Shown: positions 26,286-34,088, numbered from the stretch's first letter. The stretch: DNA of 34,088 nt from Acidobacteriota bacterium (GCA_003388555.1 QQVD01000070.1:1-34088), one strand, 5' to 3'. Notes: generated from the sequence alone by a model not told the origin. Translations and numbers: made by a program.

Positions 26286-27734
26286 CTACGGCGTGGACGA
26301 AGACCACGCCGAGACGTCGCCGGATTCGAAGCCGTCGGCGAACAGTCCCAGGGCCTGGAGAGCTGCCGCCGCGTTGACCCGGCCGTAGCCGATCTCGAAG
26401 GAGTGGCCCGGCATGCTGCCGTTCCACATGTAGTTGTAGCCGCCGACCTTGTCGGCGGTGTCGCGCAGGATCTGGCGCGCGTCGACGTTGGCGAGCCCGG
26501 GGTCGAGCGAGAACATCAGGGCCACGATCCCCGAGACGATCGGAGCGGCGAACGACGTGCCGCTGCTGTTGGTGTAGCCGTTGCCGAGATTCAGCACCGG
26601 CAACGAAACGCCAGGAGCGGAGACGTCGAGCCCTGATCCGTGGTTGGAGAACGAGGCCTTGAAGTCGGAGGAGTCCGTCGCGCCGACCGCGATGACGCGA
26701 GCCAGCGAGCTCGGGAACCCGACGCTGGTGGAGGTGTCGTTGCCGGAGGCGCAGACGATGACCAGGCCGTAGGTGTCGTGCGCCATCTCGACGGCGGCCT
26801 CGATCGCGGCGCTGAAGCCGACGGTGAGGCTCAACTGCACGATGCGGGCGCCGTTCTCGGCGGCGTAGAGGATCGCGTCGTCGATGACCGAGCCGTTCGG
26901 AGCCAGGTCGCCGACGCCGGCGATCATCAGCTGGGCTCCCGGACCGTTCCAGCCGCCGGCGACACCGGCGTGGCCCAGGTTGTTGTGGGTCTTCGCGCCG
27001 ACCACCCCTGCGACCGCGGTACCGTGGAAGAAGCTGCCGGCACTGTTGTTGTCGCCGTCGCTGAAGTCGAAGCCCTTCCAGTCGTCGATGTAGCCGTTCA
27101 GGTCGTCGTCGATCCCGTTGCCGGTGCTGGGGTCGTCGGGGTCGGACCAGGCGTCCTCACCGGGGTTGAGCCACACGTTCTGGTAGACGTCGCCGCCCAG
27201 GCCGAGGTCCGAGTGGGTGAACTCGGTGCCGGAGTCGAGGATCGCGACCACCACGGCCGGCGATCCGGTCGTGCTGTCCCATGCCGTCTCGGCGTCGATC
27301 CGCGGCAGGTGCCACTGGCCGCCGTAGCCGGTGTCGTCGGGAATGGCCGCGAAGCCGACGTACTCGCCGCGCGTGGTCGGCTCGGCGACCCGCACCATGC
27401 CGCTCGAGGTGTATGCGTCCAGGGCGTCGAAGGGGTCGGTGCCCGGCTGCAGACGCAGGTCGATGAAGCCGGTGCTCGCCACCCGCAGCACCTCGACGCC
27501 GTGAGTGCGATGCAGCGCCTCCAGCGCGGCGTCCTCGACCCCCGGCGCCGGGAGGATGGTGATCACGTCGGGCAGCACCTCGAAGGAGCGGCCGTCCGGG
27601 TCGTGCTGCAGCCAACCGCCGGAGTCGCGGGTGAAGGTGCGCTCGCCCAGGGTCCGGGTCTGGGCGAGCGACGGGCCGGCGCCGACGGCGGCGGTCAGCG
27701 AGAGGGCGGAGAGGACACGGAGAGCTGAGTTCAC
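26286..27734 (-). CDS. Secreted subtilisin-like serine protease (S8) with FESGDVSAWS C-terminal tail
   Basis: 482-residue exported protease. Signal peptide: ALRVLSALSLTAAVGAGPSLAQ. A short propeptide-like region with beta strands (about 25-120) precedes the S8 catalytic domain, whose triad is visible: Asp167 in AILDSGTEFTH, His237 in FFHGTAVAGVVGA and Ser394 in GTSFAAPIVSG; the oxyanion Asn is likely in VCASGNDTS. The C-terminus ends DGFESGDVSAWSSSTP, a short tail that I recall on secreted proteins of several bacterial groups and that may be a sorting tag. GTG 27734 has GGGAGACCC ten bases upstream. TACGCT at 27775-27780 (minus strand) may be the -10 box. The 3' end is tandemly duplicated downstream. 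Confidence 0.92.
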   Translation of the reverse strand: MNSALRVLSALSLTAAVGAGPSLAQTRTLGERTFTRDSGGWLQHDPDGRSFEVLPDVITILPAPGVEDAALEALHRTHGVEVLRVASTGFIDLRLQPGTDPFDALDAYTSSGMVRVAEPTTRGEYVGFAAIPDDTGYGGQWHLPRIDAETAWDSTTGSPAVVVAILDSGTEFTHSDLGLGGDVYQNVWLNPGEDAWSDPDDPSTGNGIDDDLNGYIDDWKGFDFSDGDNNSAGSFFHGTAVAGVVGAKTHNNLGHAGVAGGWNGPGAQLMIAGVGDLAPNGSVIDDAILYAAENGARIVQLSLTVGFSAAIEAAVEMAHDTYGLVIVCASGNDTSTSVGFPSSLARVIAVGATDSSDFKASFSNHGSGLDVSAPGVSLPVLNLGNGYTNSSGTSFAAPIVSGIVALMFSLDPGLANVDARQILRDTADKVGGYNYMWNGSMPGHSFEIGYGRVNAAAALQALGLFADGFESGDVSAWSSSTP

Positions 27735-27774
27735 GAGCTTGGGTCTCCCGTTGCGGGTCGTGCGAGGTCGCGGC

Positions 27775-27780
27775 AGCGTA
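27775..27780 (-). promoter_or_regulatory. Candidate -10 box of the subtilase gene
   Basis: TACGCT read on the minus strand, 40 bases upstream of the GTG, in the same GC-rich setting as other candidate -10 boxes here. No -35 consensus. Confidence 0.25.
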
Positions 27781-27821
27781 CCCCAGCGACCCGCGAACCA
27801 GCCGCTCGATGTCCTCCGCGA

Positions 27822-29306
27822 TCAGCGCCGGGGCTGGCGGCGTCCCTGCGGGCGGCGGTTGCCCCCGAACGGCGGCCGCGGGCCGCGACGCCGCTGCGGC
27901 GGCCGCTCGTTGCGCTCGTTCGTCGGCGGCGCGACGGCGACCGACGGCCGGAAGCCCTCGGGCAGCGACGCGTGCTGGATGTTCTGCCCGATGAGTCGCT
28001 CGATCGAACGCAGGAAGGCGCGCTCGTCGCGATCGCAGAAGGCGATGGCGATGCCGGCGCGACCGGCGCGGCCGGTGCGTCCGATGCGGTGCACGTAGCT
28101 CTCGGGCTCGTTGGGGAGCTCGAAGTTCACCACGTGGCTGATGCCCTTGACGTCGATGCCGCGGGCGGCGATGTCGGTCGCCACCAGCACCGCGAGCCTG
28201 CCGGCCTTGAACGACTCGAGGGCGCGCTGGCGGGCGGTCTGCGACTTGTTGCCGTGGATCGCCGCGGCCTGGACACCGAACCGTTCGAGCTTCTGCACCA
28301 GGCGGTTGGCGCCGTGCTTGGTGCGGGTGAAGACGAGCGTGCTGGTCATCTCCGGGTCCTCGAGCAGCTTGCCGAGCAGCTCCGGCTTGTCGGCCTTCTC
28401 GACGAAGAGCACCGACTGCTCGATCGGCTCGCTGGCCGAGGAGACCGGATCGACGGCGACCGAGATCGGGTCGTCGAGCAGCTCGTGGGCGAGCTCGCGG
28501 ATCTCACCGGGCATGGTGGCCGAGAAGAGCAGCGTCTGGCGCTGGCGGGGGAGCTTGCCGGTGATGCGGCGCACGTCGCGGATGAAGCCCATGTCGAGCA
28601 TGCGATCGGCCTCGTCGAGCACGAAGATCTCGACCGCGTCGAGCCGCACCTCGCCGTCGCCCATCAGGTCGATCAGGCGGCCGGGGGTCGCCACCAGCAC
28701 GTCGACGCCGCGTCGCAGCTGGTCGACCTGCGGCGCCTTGCCGACGCCGCCGAAGACCACCGCGGTGCGCAGCGGCGTGTTGCGGCCGTACTTGCAGAAC
28801 GAATCGGCGATCTGGATCGCCAGCTCGCGGGTCGGCGCGAGGATCAGCGTTCGGATCGGCCTCGGGCCACGCGACGTTCCGTCGTCCTGGCGGCGGTTGG
28901 CGAGGCGGTCGAGGATCGGCAGCGCGAAGGCGGCCGTCTTGCCGGTCCCGGTCTGGGCGCAGCCGAGCAGGTCGCGACCCTCGAGCAGCGGCGCGATCGA
29001 CGCCTCCTGGATGGGCGTGGGGGTCTCGTAGCCGGCGGCGTGCACCGCGCGGGCGAGGGTCGGGCTGACGCCGAGCGCCTCGAAGGCGTCGGCCGAGTGG
29101 CTGCCCGACTCGAGTGCCGGGTACTTGTTGGCGTGGGGCACGCCGGCGGCCTGCCGCGGAGCGGAAGCCGTAGCGCGCGACCGGCTGCGCGAGCGGCCGC
29201 CGTTGCGTCGGCGCCGCTGCGACGGCAGGGCGGAGTCGGAGGATCGGCCGTCGCGGCGTCGGTTGGCCGGGGGCCGGTTCTTGGGGTTCGGGTTGCTGGG
29301 GCTCAT
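27822..29306 (-). CDS. DEAD-box ATP-dependent RNA helicase (RhlE-like)
   Basis: 494 residues. An Arg/Ser/Pro-rich N-terminal extension (1-60) precedes the helicase core. Motifs in order: Q motif at PTPIQ (Gln100), Walker A AQTGTGKT (117-124), PTREL, TPGR, DEAD (231-234), SAT (262-264), and in the second domain [23 protein letters not shown] and [11 protein letters not shown] (406-416). The basic tail [19 protein letters not shown] after 460 would bind RNA. Such enzymes unwind RNA in ribosome assembly or decay, often under cold. ATG 29306 is chosen with AGGA upstream; the frame continues upstream but is not conserved. The gene stands alone with an 868-base gap in front. Confidence 0.93.
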   Translation of the reverse strand: MSPSNPNPKNRPPANRRRDGRSSDSALPSQRRRRNGGRSRSRSRATASAPRQAAGVPHANKYPALESGSHSADAFEALGVSPTLARAVHAAGYETPTPIQEASIAPLLEGRDLLGCAQTGTGKTAAFALPILDRLANRRQDDGTSRGPRPIRTLILAPTRELAIQIADSFCKYGRNTPLRTAVVFGGVGKAPQVDQLRRGVDVLVATPGRLIDLMGDGEVRLDAVEIFVLDEADRMLDMGFIRDVRRITGKLPRQRQTLLFSATMPGEIRELAHELLDDPISVAVDPVSSASEPIEQSVLFVEKADKPELLGKLLEDPEMTSTLVFTRTKHGANRLVQKLERFGVQAAAIHGNKSQTARQRALESFKAGRLAVLVATDIAARGIDVKGISHVVNFELPNEPESYVHRIGRTGRAGRAGIAIAFCDRDERAFLRSIERLIGQNIQHASLPEGFRPSVAVAPPTNERNERPPQRRRGPRPPFGGNRRPQGRRQPRR

Positions 29307-30174
29307 CGATTGGTGTTCCTGGGGTTTCGAGAGGGGACGCTCATCTGCCGTCGGCGCGATCCACGAGGTCGTGGACCGGGCGGACGTCTCTCCGGCGGAT
29401 ACCGGGGACGGACCGGCGCCGAGCTGGCGCGGAGAGGTCGGCTCTCGCCGGCCGCTCCACGGTTCGTCGCCTTGGTGTCCGCCGCGTCCCGTCAAAGGGA
29501 GAGGAGCGGAGCTCGAGCGTCTGCGCCGCTACCGGCGCCTGTCCTCGCTGGATTGGGTTCTAGGGTCGGGTCCGTCGATCCCGGTGCGTGTTGCGCTCGG
29601 GGGAGTCGCGGAGCGACCGAGCGGGCGCCTTGGAGACGCTCGCGGTACGTCAGGTCAGAGGGCGGATCCGTTCGCCGTCCCGAGACTGGTGCTCGCGACG
29701 GGCCGGAGCCGTTGGGTCCACGTCCGCCCTACGTGACGTGTGGGTCTTGGCGAGCTCGTCCGCCGACTCTGGCGGATCAGGGCGTCAGGTGAGTTGGTTT
29801 GCCGCGGGCCGACCCGTGTTCGCGGATCGTTTCGGCGCTGCACCACATGCTCCGCAGGGGAGGTGGGCTAGCGGGTCGCCGGCGGGCATCGCCTGCTCGA
29901 GCCGGGCGCAGGCTTTCACAGAAGTGGCTGCGAGTCCAGGACTTTCGCTTCCGCTCAGCGGTGACGTCGGTGGCATCTACCCTGTCTGGCGGCATCGGTG
30001 CCTGTCCGCGCCCGACCCGCCGCGCAGACCGCCGGCCCCGCCTGTGCGCCGCTTATACTGCCGGCTTCTCCCGATCGCTACACGACCCACTGCTCCGCGA
30101 CGCAGGCCCACCGCGCACTGCCGTGCGTGAGGGCTGCGGCTTCGCTGCGGGTCGGCAGGAGAGGAGGCGAGGTC
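29307..30174. other. Large divergent gap between helicase and sulfatase
   Basis: 868 bases, the largest gene-poor stretch in the window. Short frames exist on both strands but none has a ribosome site with a recognisable protein. A long 5' leader of the helicase gene is possible, as seen for cold-regulated helicases elsewhere. TATACT at 30054-30059 is a good -10 hexamer for the sulfatase. Small RNA content cannot be judged by eye. Confidence 0.5.
30054..30059 (+). promoter_or_regulatory. Candidate -10 box of the sulfatase gene
   Basis: TATACT matches five of six -10 positions, about 115 bases before the TTG start. No matching -35 is seen. Confidence 0.35.
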
Positions 30175-31899
30175 TTGACGAGGTCCGGCAGGTCGGTAGT
30201 GCGGCGTAGGGGCATCGCGGCGACACGCTGCGCCGGGCGACTGCCGGCGACTGGCGGCCTGGTGCTGCTCGCGCTCCTCTTCTCCGCGGCGGTCGACGCC
30301 GACGCCGAGCAGCGCCCTTCGCCGCCCAACCTGATCCTGGTGCTGACCGACGATCAGCGTTGGGACGAGCTCGGTTTCCTCGATCCGACCCTCGACACGC
30401 CGGCGCTCGACGCCCTGGCCCGTGACGGGGTGCATTTCCGCAACGCGTTCGTCACCACCTCGCTCTGCTCGCCCAGCCGCGCCTCGATCCTCACCGGCCA
30501 GACGATGCGCAACCACGGCGTGATCGACAACAACAGCCCGCTGCCCGAGGACCTCGAGCTCTTTCCCGGCCGTCTGCGCGACGCCGGCTACGAAACGGCC
30601 TTCGTCGGCAAGTGGCACATGGGGGGCGAAGCTTCACCGCCGCGGCCCGAGTTCGACCGCTGGGTGAGCTTCCCCGGTCAGGGCAGCTACCTGCCGACCG
30701 ACATGCTCGGCCGCCCCGTGATGCTCGACGTCGACGGCAGTGCGGTGCCGCAGCGTGGCTACATCACCGACGAGCTGACCGACTACGCGATCGACTTCCT
30801 GCAGCGGCGCGATCCGGCCAGGCCGTTCTTCCTCTATCTGTCGCACAAGGCGGTGCACGCGCCCTTCGTGGCGGCCGAGCGCCACGCCTCGCAGTACGGC
30901 GGCGCCGAGATTCCGGTCGGCTCGGCGGCGGAGGACCCGGGTGGAGTGCCGATCTGGGTCCAGAACCAGCGCAACAGCTGGCACGGCGAGGAGTTCGCGT
31001 ACCACAGCGAGCTGCCGCTGGCCGAGTTCCGGCGCGAGTACCGTCGCGCCCTGTCGGCGGTCGACGACAGCGTCGCCCGGCTGCGCCAGTGGCTGCGCGG
31101 CGCCGGGCTCGAGCACGACACGGTGATCGTCTTCACCTCGGACAACGGCTTCCTCTTCGGTGAGCACGGCCTGATCGACAAGCGCAACGCCTACGAGGAG
31201 TCGATGCGGGTGCCGCTGCTGGCGGTGGCTCCGGGACGGTTCCCGGCCGGCGGTACACGGCCGGAGATGGTGGCCAACATCGACCTGGCGCCGACCCTGC
31301 TCGAGCTGGCGGAGCTGGCACCTTCGCCCCAGCACGACGGTGTCAGCTGGGCAAAGCTGGCGGCCGGCGAGGAGCTCCCCGACTGGCGCCGGGAGCTGGC
31401 CTACGAGTACTACTGGGAGTACAACTATCCCCACACGCCGACCACCTTCGCCTTGCGCACCCCGCGGTACAAGTACGTGCAGTACCACGGCGTGTGGGAC
31501 CTCGAGGAGCTCTTCGACCTGACGAGCGATCCGCGGGAGCGGCGCAACCTCATCGACGACCCGCAGCATCTGTCGATCAAGGTCGATCTGCGCCAGCGCC
31601 TGTGGCAGGCGGTGGCGCCGCGGCAGGGCGATCGGGTCATCCCGCTGGGCCGCAAGGTCAACCAGGGGGCCGTGTTCCGCAGCCGCGACGGTTCGCCGGC
31701 CGCCGAGTTCCCGCATAGCTGGCTGCGCAGCGGGCACGATGGCGACGAGCTCGAGCACCTGGTTCCCGACGGACCGGCGAAGGAGCAGGTCGTCCGCCGA
31801 CTGCACGAGGTGCTGAGGCCCGAAGGCGGACCGGAGGCCGACGTCGGCCAGGAACCGCCGGCCGGCGCTGCGAGTCAGGGCGACCCGCCGCCGCCCTGA
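30175..31899 (+). CDS. Type I sulfatase (arylsulfatase family), exported
   Basis: 574 residues. TTG 30175 is chosen because GAGGAGG lies seven bases before it; the result is a basic start and a hydrophobic signal (GGLVLLALLFSAAVDADA). The metal-binding opening NLILVLTDDQRWDELGF follows. The activation motif is CSPSRASILTG with Cys98, to be oxidised to formylglycine, and the late motifs GKWHMGG, DNGFLFGEHGLIDKRN and YKYVQYHG are in place. The enzyme should hydrolyse sulfate esters, probably of polysaccharides or aryl compounds, outside the cytoplasm. The Pro-rich C-terminal end (AASQGDPPPP) is unusual but short. No formylglycine-generating enzyme or sulfated-glycan cluster is in the window. 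Confidence 0.92.
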   Translation: MTRSGRSVVRRRGIAATRCAGRLPATGGLVLLALLFSAAVDADAEQRPSPPNLILVLTDDQRWDELGFLDPTLDTPALDALARDGVHFRNAFVTTSLCSPSRASILTGQTMRNHGVIDNNSPLPEDLELFPGRLRDAGYETAFVGKWHMGGEASPPRPEFDRWVSFPGQGSYLPTDMLGRPVMLDVDGSAVPQRGYITDELTDYAIDFLQRRDPARPFFLYLSHKAVHAPFVAAERHASQYGGAEIPVGSAAEDPGGVPIWVQNQRNSWHGEEFAYHSELPLAEFRREYRRALSAVDDSVARLRQWLRGAGLEHDTVIVFTSDNGFLFGEHGLIDKRNAYEESMRVPLLAVAPGRFPAGGTRPEMVANIDLAPTLLELAELAPSPQHDGVSWAKLAAGEELPDWRRELAYEYYWEYNYPHTPTTFALRTPRYKYVQYHGVWDLEELFDLTSDPRERRNLIDDPQHLSIKVDLRQRLWQAVAPRQGDRVIPLGRKVNQGAVFRSRDGSPAAEFPHSWLRSGHDGDELEHLVPDGPAKEQVVRRLHEVLRPEGGPEADVGQEPPAGAASQGDPPPP

Positions 31900-31916
31900 C
31901 GCTCGCGCTCTGAGGC

Positions 31917-32399
31917 TCAGGCCTCCGACAGCCGCTGCCCGTGCACCAGCAGCAGCAGACCCAGGCCGGCGGCGAGCACCAGGGCCAGCGCCGAGCCCGG
32001 CGTCGCGGTGAGCAGCAGCGAGGCGGTCCCGGCCTCGGTTGCCGTCTGGCCATCCGCCAGCGCGGCGAGGAGACGGGAGGCAGGGCCGCGACCGACGAAG
32101 ACCGTCGCGGCGAGGAGCACGACCGCCGCCAGGCCCCACTGCAGCAGGCGCAGGCGGTCGATCCAGGTCACCGTCCGCTCTCTCTCGCGGGACCGTTCCG
32201 TCAGGGCGCTGGAGTCGCGCCAGAGGGCGGCGGCTTCGCGCCGCAGCGCTTCGGCGTCCGTCGTCGGCAGCTCGGCCTCGATCGCCCGCGCCGCTTCGCC
32301 CAGCGCCCAGGCGGCGAGCGCCTCGTTGCCCGGGTCGTCGCCGAGCGGGATCGTCGGGGCGTGGTGCGGCAGGCCGGGAGGACGTTCGGCGGGGCTCAT
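31917..32399 (-). CDS. Small membrane protein paired with the ECF sigma factor (possible anti-sigma)
   Basis: 160 residues. A cytoplasmic N-terminal part of about 85 residues contains helices rich in Ala, Glu and Arg (ALAAWALGEAARAIEAELP, then LRREAAALWRDSSALTERS), followed by two hydrophobic segments (LLQWGLAAVVLLAATVFVG and ALALVLAAGLGLLLLVHG). No zinc-binding HxxxCxxC anti-sigma motif is present. ATG 32399 overlaps the sigma-factor stop (ATGA), so the pair is translationally coupled; that position and topology are typical of an anti-sigma factor, which is my inference. The protein itself matches no family I know. Confidence 0.75.
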   Translation of the reverse strand: MSPAERPPGLPHHAPTIPLGDDPGNEALAAWALGEAARAIEAELPTTDAEALRREAAALWRDSSALTERSRERERTVTWIDRLRLLQWGLAAVVLLAATVFVGRGPASRLLAALADGQTATEAGTASLLLTATPGSALALVLAAGLGLLLLVHGQRLSEA

Positions 32400-33130
32400 C
32401 GCTGCTCCTCTCGGGCGCTGGTCGCACCGTCGCCTTCGGGCTGCGGTGGCGGTCCGACTCCTGCGGCGCGCAGGGCCGCGCCGAGACGCTGGCGTGCCCT
32501 GAACAGCATCGGCCTGACGCTGCCCTCGCGCAGCCCGAGGATCTCGCCGATCTCGCGGTGGCTCATCTGCTCGACGTGGGCGAGCCAGAGCAGCTGCCGA
32601 TCACGCGGCGCCAGGGTCCCGAGCAGACGGCGCACGTCCGCCGCGGCGACCCGGCGCTCCTGCGGCGGAAGGCGTTCAGGCGCCGGCAGCGCGGCGTCGT
32701 TCTGCTCGAGCGGGAACTCGAGGTCGCGTCGCCGGTAGCGGTCGCGCAGCAGGTTGGTGGCGATGCGGAAGAGGTAGGCCCGTGCCGGGGACCGGGGCTC
32801 GAGTGCGACGCCGGCGCCGAGCAGCCGTAGGTAGCTCTCCTGCACCAGGTCCTCGGTCACAGCGGGGTTGCCGGTCGACTGCTGCAGGTAGGCGGCGAGG
32901 GCGCCGCGGGTGTCGTGGTGGAACGCGGCGAACTCCGCCTCGGCGGCCGCGCGTCCGACCGACCGTGCGGCCGGCTCGGCGTAGCCCACGCCGGAGCCGC
33001 CCGGGTGGAGGGGCTTGGCCTCGAGCGCCGCGGCGAGGAAGAGGTCGCGTGCCCTCCCACTCTTCAGCGACTCTCCGCGCGGCGGCGCCAGCGGGCCGGG
33101 GTGGGGCAGGGCGAGCGGGAAGGTGGTCAT
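32396..33130 (-). CDS. ECF-type RNA polymerase sigma factor
   Basis: 244 residues from ATG 33130. Sigma region 2 lies at about 66-134 (VTEDLVQESYLRLL and ARAYLFRIATNLLRDRYRRR, the -10 recognition helix) and region 4 at 165-218 (LAPRDRQLLWLAHVEQMS and REIGEILGLREGSVRPMLFRA, the helix-turn-helix for -35). It would direct RNA polymerase to a small regulon, probably including its own operon. The first 60 residues are Pro-rich and unlike the family, with LALPHPGPLAPPRGESL that looks translated from non-coding DNA. GTG 32989 is an alternative start. The stop overlaps the next gene. Confidence 0.9.
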   Translation of the reverse strand: MTTFPLALPHPGPLAPPRGESLKSGRARDLFLAAALEAKPLHPGGSGVGYAEPAARSVGRAAAEAEFAAFHHDTRGALAAYLQQSTGNPAVTEDLVQESYLRLLGAGVALEPRSPARAYLFRIATNLLRDRYRRRDLEFPLEQNDAALPAPERLPPQERRVAAADVRRLLGTLAPRDRQLLWLAHVEQMSHREIGEILGLREGSVRPMLFRARQRLGAALRAAGVGPPPQPEGDGATSAREEQR

Positions 33131-33193
33131 CCTAGGGGCTTCGCGGTGAGTCGACCGGGAGTCTACGGCTTCGCTGCGGCCGCGTGACTGCGG

Positions 33194-33688
33194 TCACGAA
33201 TCGCTCTCCGCGCGTCGCAGAGCCGCCGGCACTCCCTTCACGTTCTCCTCGAGGCGGCGGCTGAGGTAGATCCCGAGCAGCGACGAGGCGACGAATCCGA
33301 AGCCGAGCGACATCGCCAGCATGCTGAGCACGAAGAAGGGCTCCTGCACCTCGGGCTTGGCGCCGCTCTGCACGAAGAAGAGCCCGAGACCGACGAAGAT
33401 CGAGACGATGCCGATCTGCAGCGAGCCGAGCATGCGCGACAGCGGGTTGGAGCGCTCGAAGGTGGTGGCGCTGGCAAACTCGGCGCCGACTTCCGAGCGC
33501 AGGAACTCGAGCGCCTCGCTCGAGGTGGCAAACCGATCGAGCAGCTTGCCCTGCACCTCGGCGCGCAGCTCGGCGATGCGGCGCTCGCGGCGGCTGCGGA
33601 TCACGCCGTTGAGGATCGAACCCACGGTGAGGGTGGCGGTGACCAGCACCAGGCCGATGAAGAAGCCTTCGGTGATGTGTGGAGCCAT
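33194..33688 (-). CDS. Membrane protein of unknown function upstream of the sigma factor
   Basis: 164 residues. A first helix (FFIGLVLVTATLTVGSILNGVI) is followed by a charged coiled-coil-like cytoplasmic section of about 60 residues (RSRRERRIAELRAEVQGKLL, then DRFATSSEALEFLRSEVG) and two more helices (LQIGIVSIFVGLGLFFVQ and FFVLSMLAMSLGFGFVASSLL). ATG 33688 has AGGAGA upstream; a longer version adds a basic, unconserved segment. Proteins like this recur beside ECF sigma genes in acidobacterial genomes as far as I recall. It precedes the sigma gene by 63 bases, probably in one operon. Confidence 0.8.
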   Translation of the reverse strand: MAPHITEGFFIGLVLVTATLTVGSILNGVIRSRRERRIAELRAEVQGKLLDRFATSSEALEFLRSEVGAEFASATTFERSNPLSRMLGSLQIGIVSIFVGLGLFFVQSGAKPEVQEPFFVLSMLAMSLGFGFVASSLLGIYLSRRLEENVKGVPAALRRAESDS

Positions 33689-33851
33689 GGAACGAGTTCT
33701 CCTGGGGTTTGGTTCTCGCGCGGTCGCTCGGGACCGGCTGGAGTGATTCGTTGGACGTCTGGGCGCCTTGCCGGATGAGGCCGTAGCCGTGCGCGCCCGT
33801 CTGGGCACACAACGGGCGGCGGGTGCGGGCGTTAACAGGGCAGGGAGAGGA

Positions 33852-33980
33852 GGAGGGGTTGGGGGTCAGGGGTTGGGGGTTGGGGAGGCGGAAGGGATCA
33901 GGGATCAGGGATCAGGGGTCAGGGGTTGGGGATCAGGGATCAGGGGTCAGGGGTCAGGGGTTGGGGGTTGGGGAAGAAGG
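33852..33980 (+). repeat. G-rich tandem repeat block, copy C (arm only)
   Basis: Alternating GGGGTCA, GGGATCA and GGGGTTG units, like the arms of copies A and B, but with no core or C-rich partner in sight. Four or more G runs in close spacing could form a G-quadruplex. Confidence 0.8.
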
Positions 33981-34058
33981 AAGAGCTTTGCTTCATGGGA
34001 ACCATCACCTGGCCGGCACGTGTAGCGAGCCGGATGACTGGGAAACCCCCACCTCGAT

Positions 34059-34078
34059 CCTCCCCCTGCAGGGGGAGG
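34059..34078. repeat. 20-bp perfect palindrome
   Basis: CCTCCCCCTG followed by its exact reverse complement. It lies at the window edge; possibly a dispersed hairpin element or a terminator of an unseen gene. Confidence 0.6.
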
Positions 34079-34088
34079 AGGTCGGAGG

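Larger units (their letters stand above)
25971..26329 (-). repeat. 105-bp tandem repeat derived from the subtilase 3' end
   Basis: Three full units (25971-26075, 26076-26180, 26181-26285) plus the partial unit that is the real end of the subtilase gene (26286 to about 26329). The same TAG recurs exactly every 105 bases (25971, 26076, 26181, 26286). In the gene's own frame each unit reads GESGDV[S/T]AWSSST[P/A]-stop, while the gene itself reads FESGDVSAWSSSTP-stop. The rest of the unit, in that frame, has a further TGA, so it is not an extended reading frame. Units 1 and 2 have the T-type and units 3 and gene the S-type sequence. Confidence 0.95.
33689..34088. other. Repeat-rich intergenic end of the window
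   Basis: 400 bases with no gene seen. It holds the G-rich block (33852-33980) and a palindrome at 34059-34078; the rest shows nothing recognisable. Open at the right edge. Confidence 0.7.

Noticed and set aside
25971-26329. CRISPR array
   Set aside because: Units are 105 bp with no unique spacers, and they derive from the adjacent gene end.
27972-29792. 606-codon open frame on the plus strand
   Set aside because: Antisense to the helicase motifs; no domain recognised.

Overview
The window is very GC-rich DNA, densely coding on both strands, with frequent GTG/TTG starts. It carries no rRNA, tRNA, insertion sequence, prophage or CRISPR array that I can see. The gene content suggests a free-living bacterium of the Acidobacteriota, possibly Thermoanaerobaculia-like: a secreted VWFA-like protein of the type common in Acidobacteria, a giant protein made of carboxypeptidase-regulatory/CnaB-like modules, an ECF sigma factor beside small membrane proteins, and a subtilase ending in a DGFESGDVSAWS-type tail. 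This assignment is inference from gene families, not from a marker gene.

Layout, left to right. A GspH/FimT-like pseudopilin (-) runs off the left edge inside a Gly-Asn repeat tail. A divergent pair follows: an APC permease and an overlapping lipoprotein amidohydrolase. Next come a STAS/SEC14-like protein and a tightly overlapping trio: DUF1272 zinc-ribbon protein, S9 peptidase, Nudix hydrolase. The region from 8.4 to 15.4 kb holds a coiled-coil exported protein (-), the VWFA-like protein, a saccharopine-dehydrogenase-like oxidoreductase (-), a nitroreductase and a membrane-anchored hypothetical protein. A 1,432-residue secreted multi-module protein (-) fills 15.5-19.8 kb. From 20.0 to 24.8 kb there is a membrane glycosyltransferase-like protein, an RND/MMPL exporter and a small membrane protein.

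The part I find most remarkable is 24.9-27.7 kb. A DNase II homologue, a family best known from animals, converges on a secreted subtilase. The gap between them holds three 105-bp tandem copies of the subtilase gene's last ~50 bp plus downstream DNA. Each copy repeats the ESGDV[S/T]AWSSST[P/A]-stop coding end in the gene's own frame and carries a strong hairpin. The window ends with a DEAD-box RNA helicase (-), a type I sulfatase (+) and a sigma-factor module (-).

A second theme is repeats in convergent (stop-to-stop) gaps. Two gaps (8384-8586 and 11515-11819) hold related elements with G-rich arms, a core containing CTCGAGGCAG and C-rich arms. A third G-rich block lies at 33852-33980. One of these elements supplies the stop codon of a neighbouring gene.
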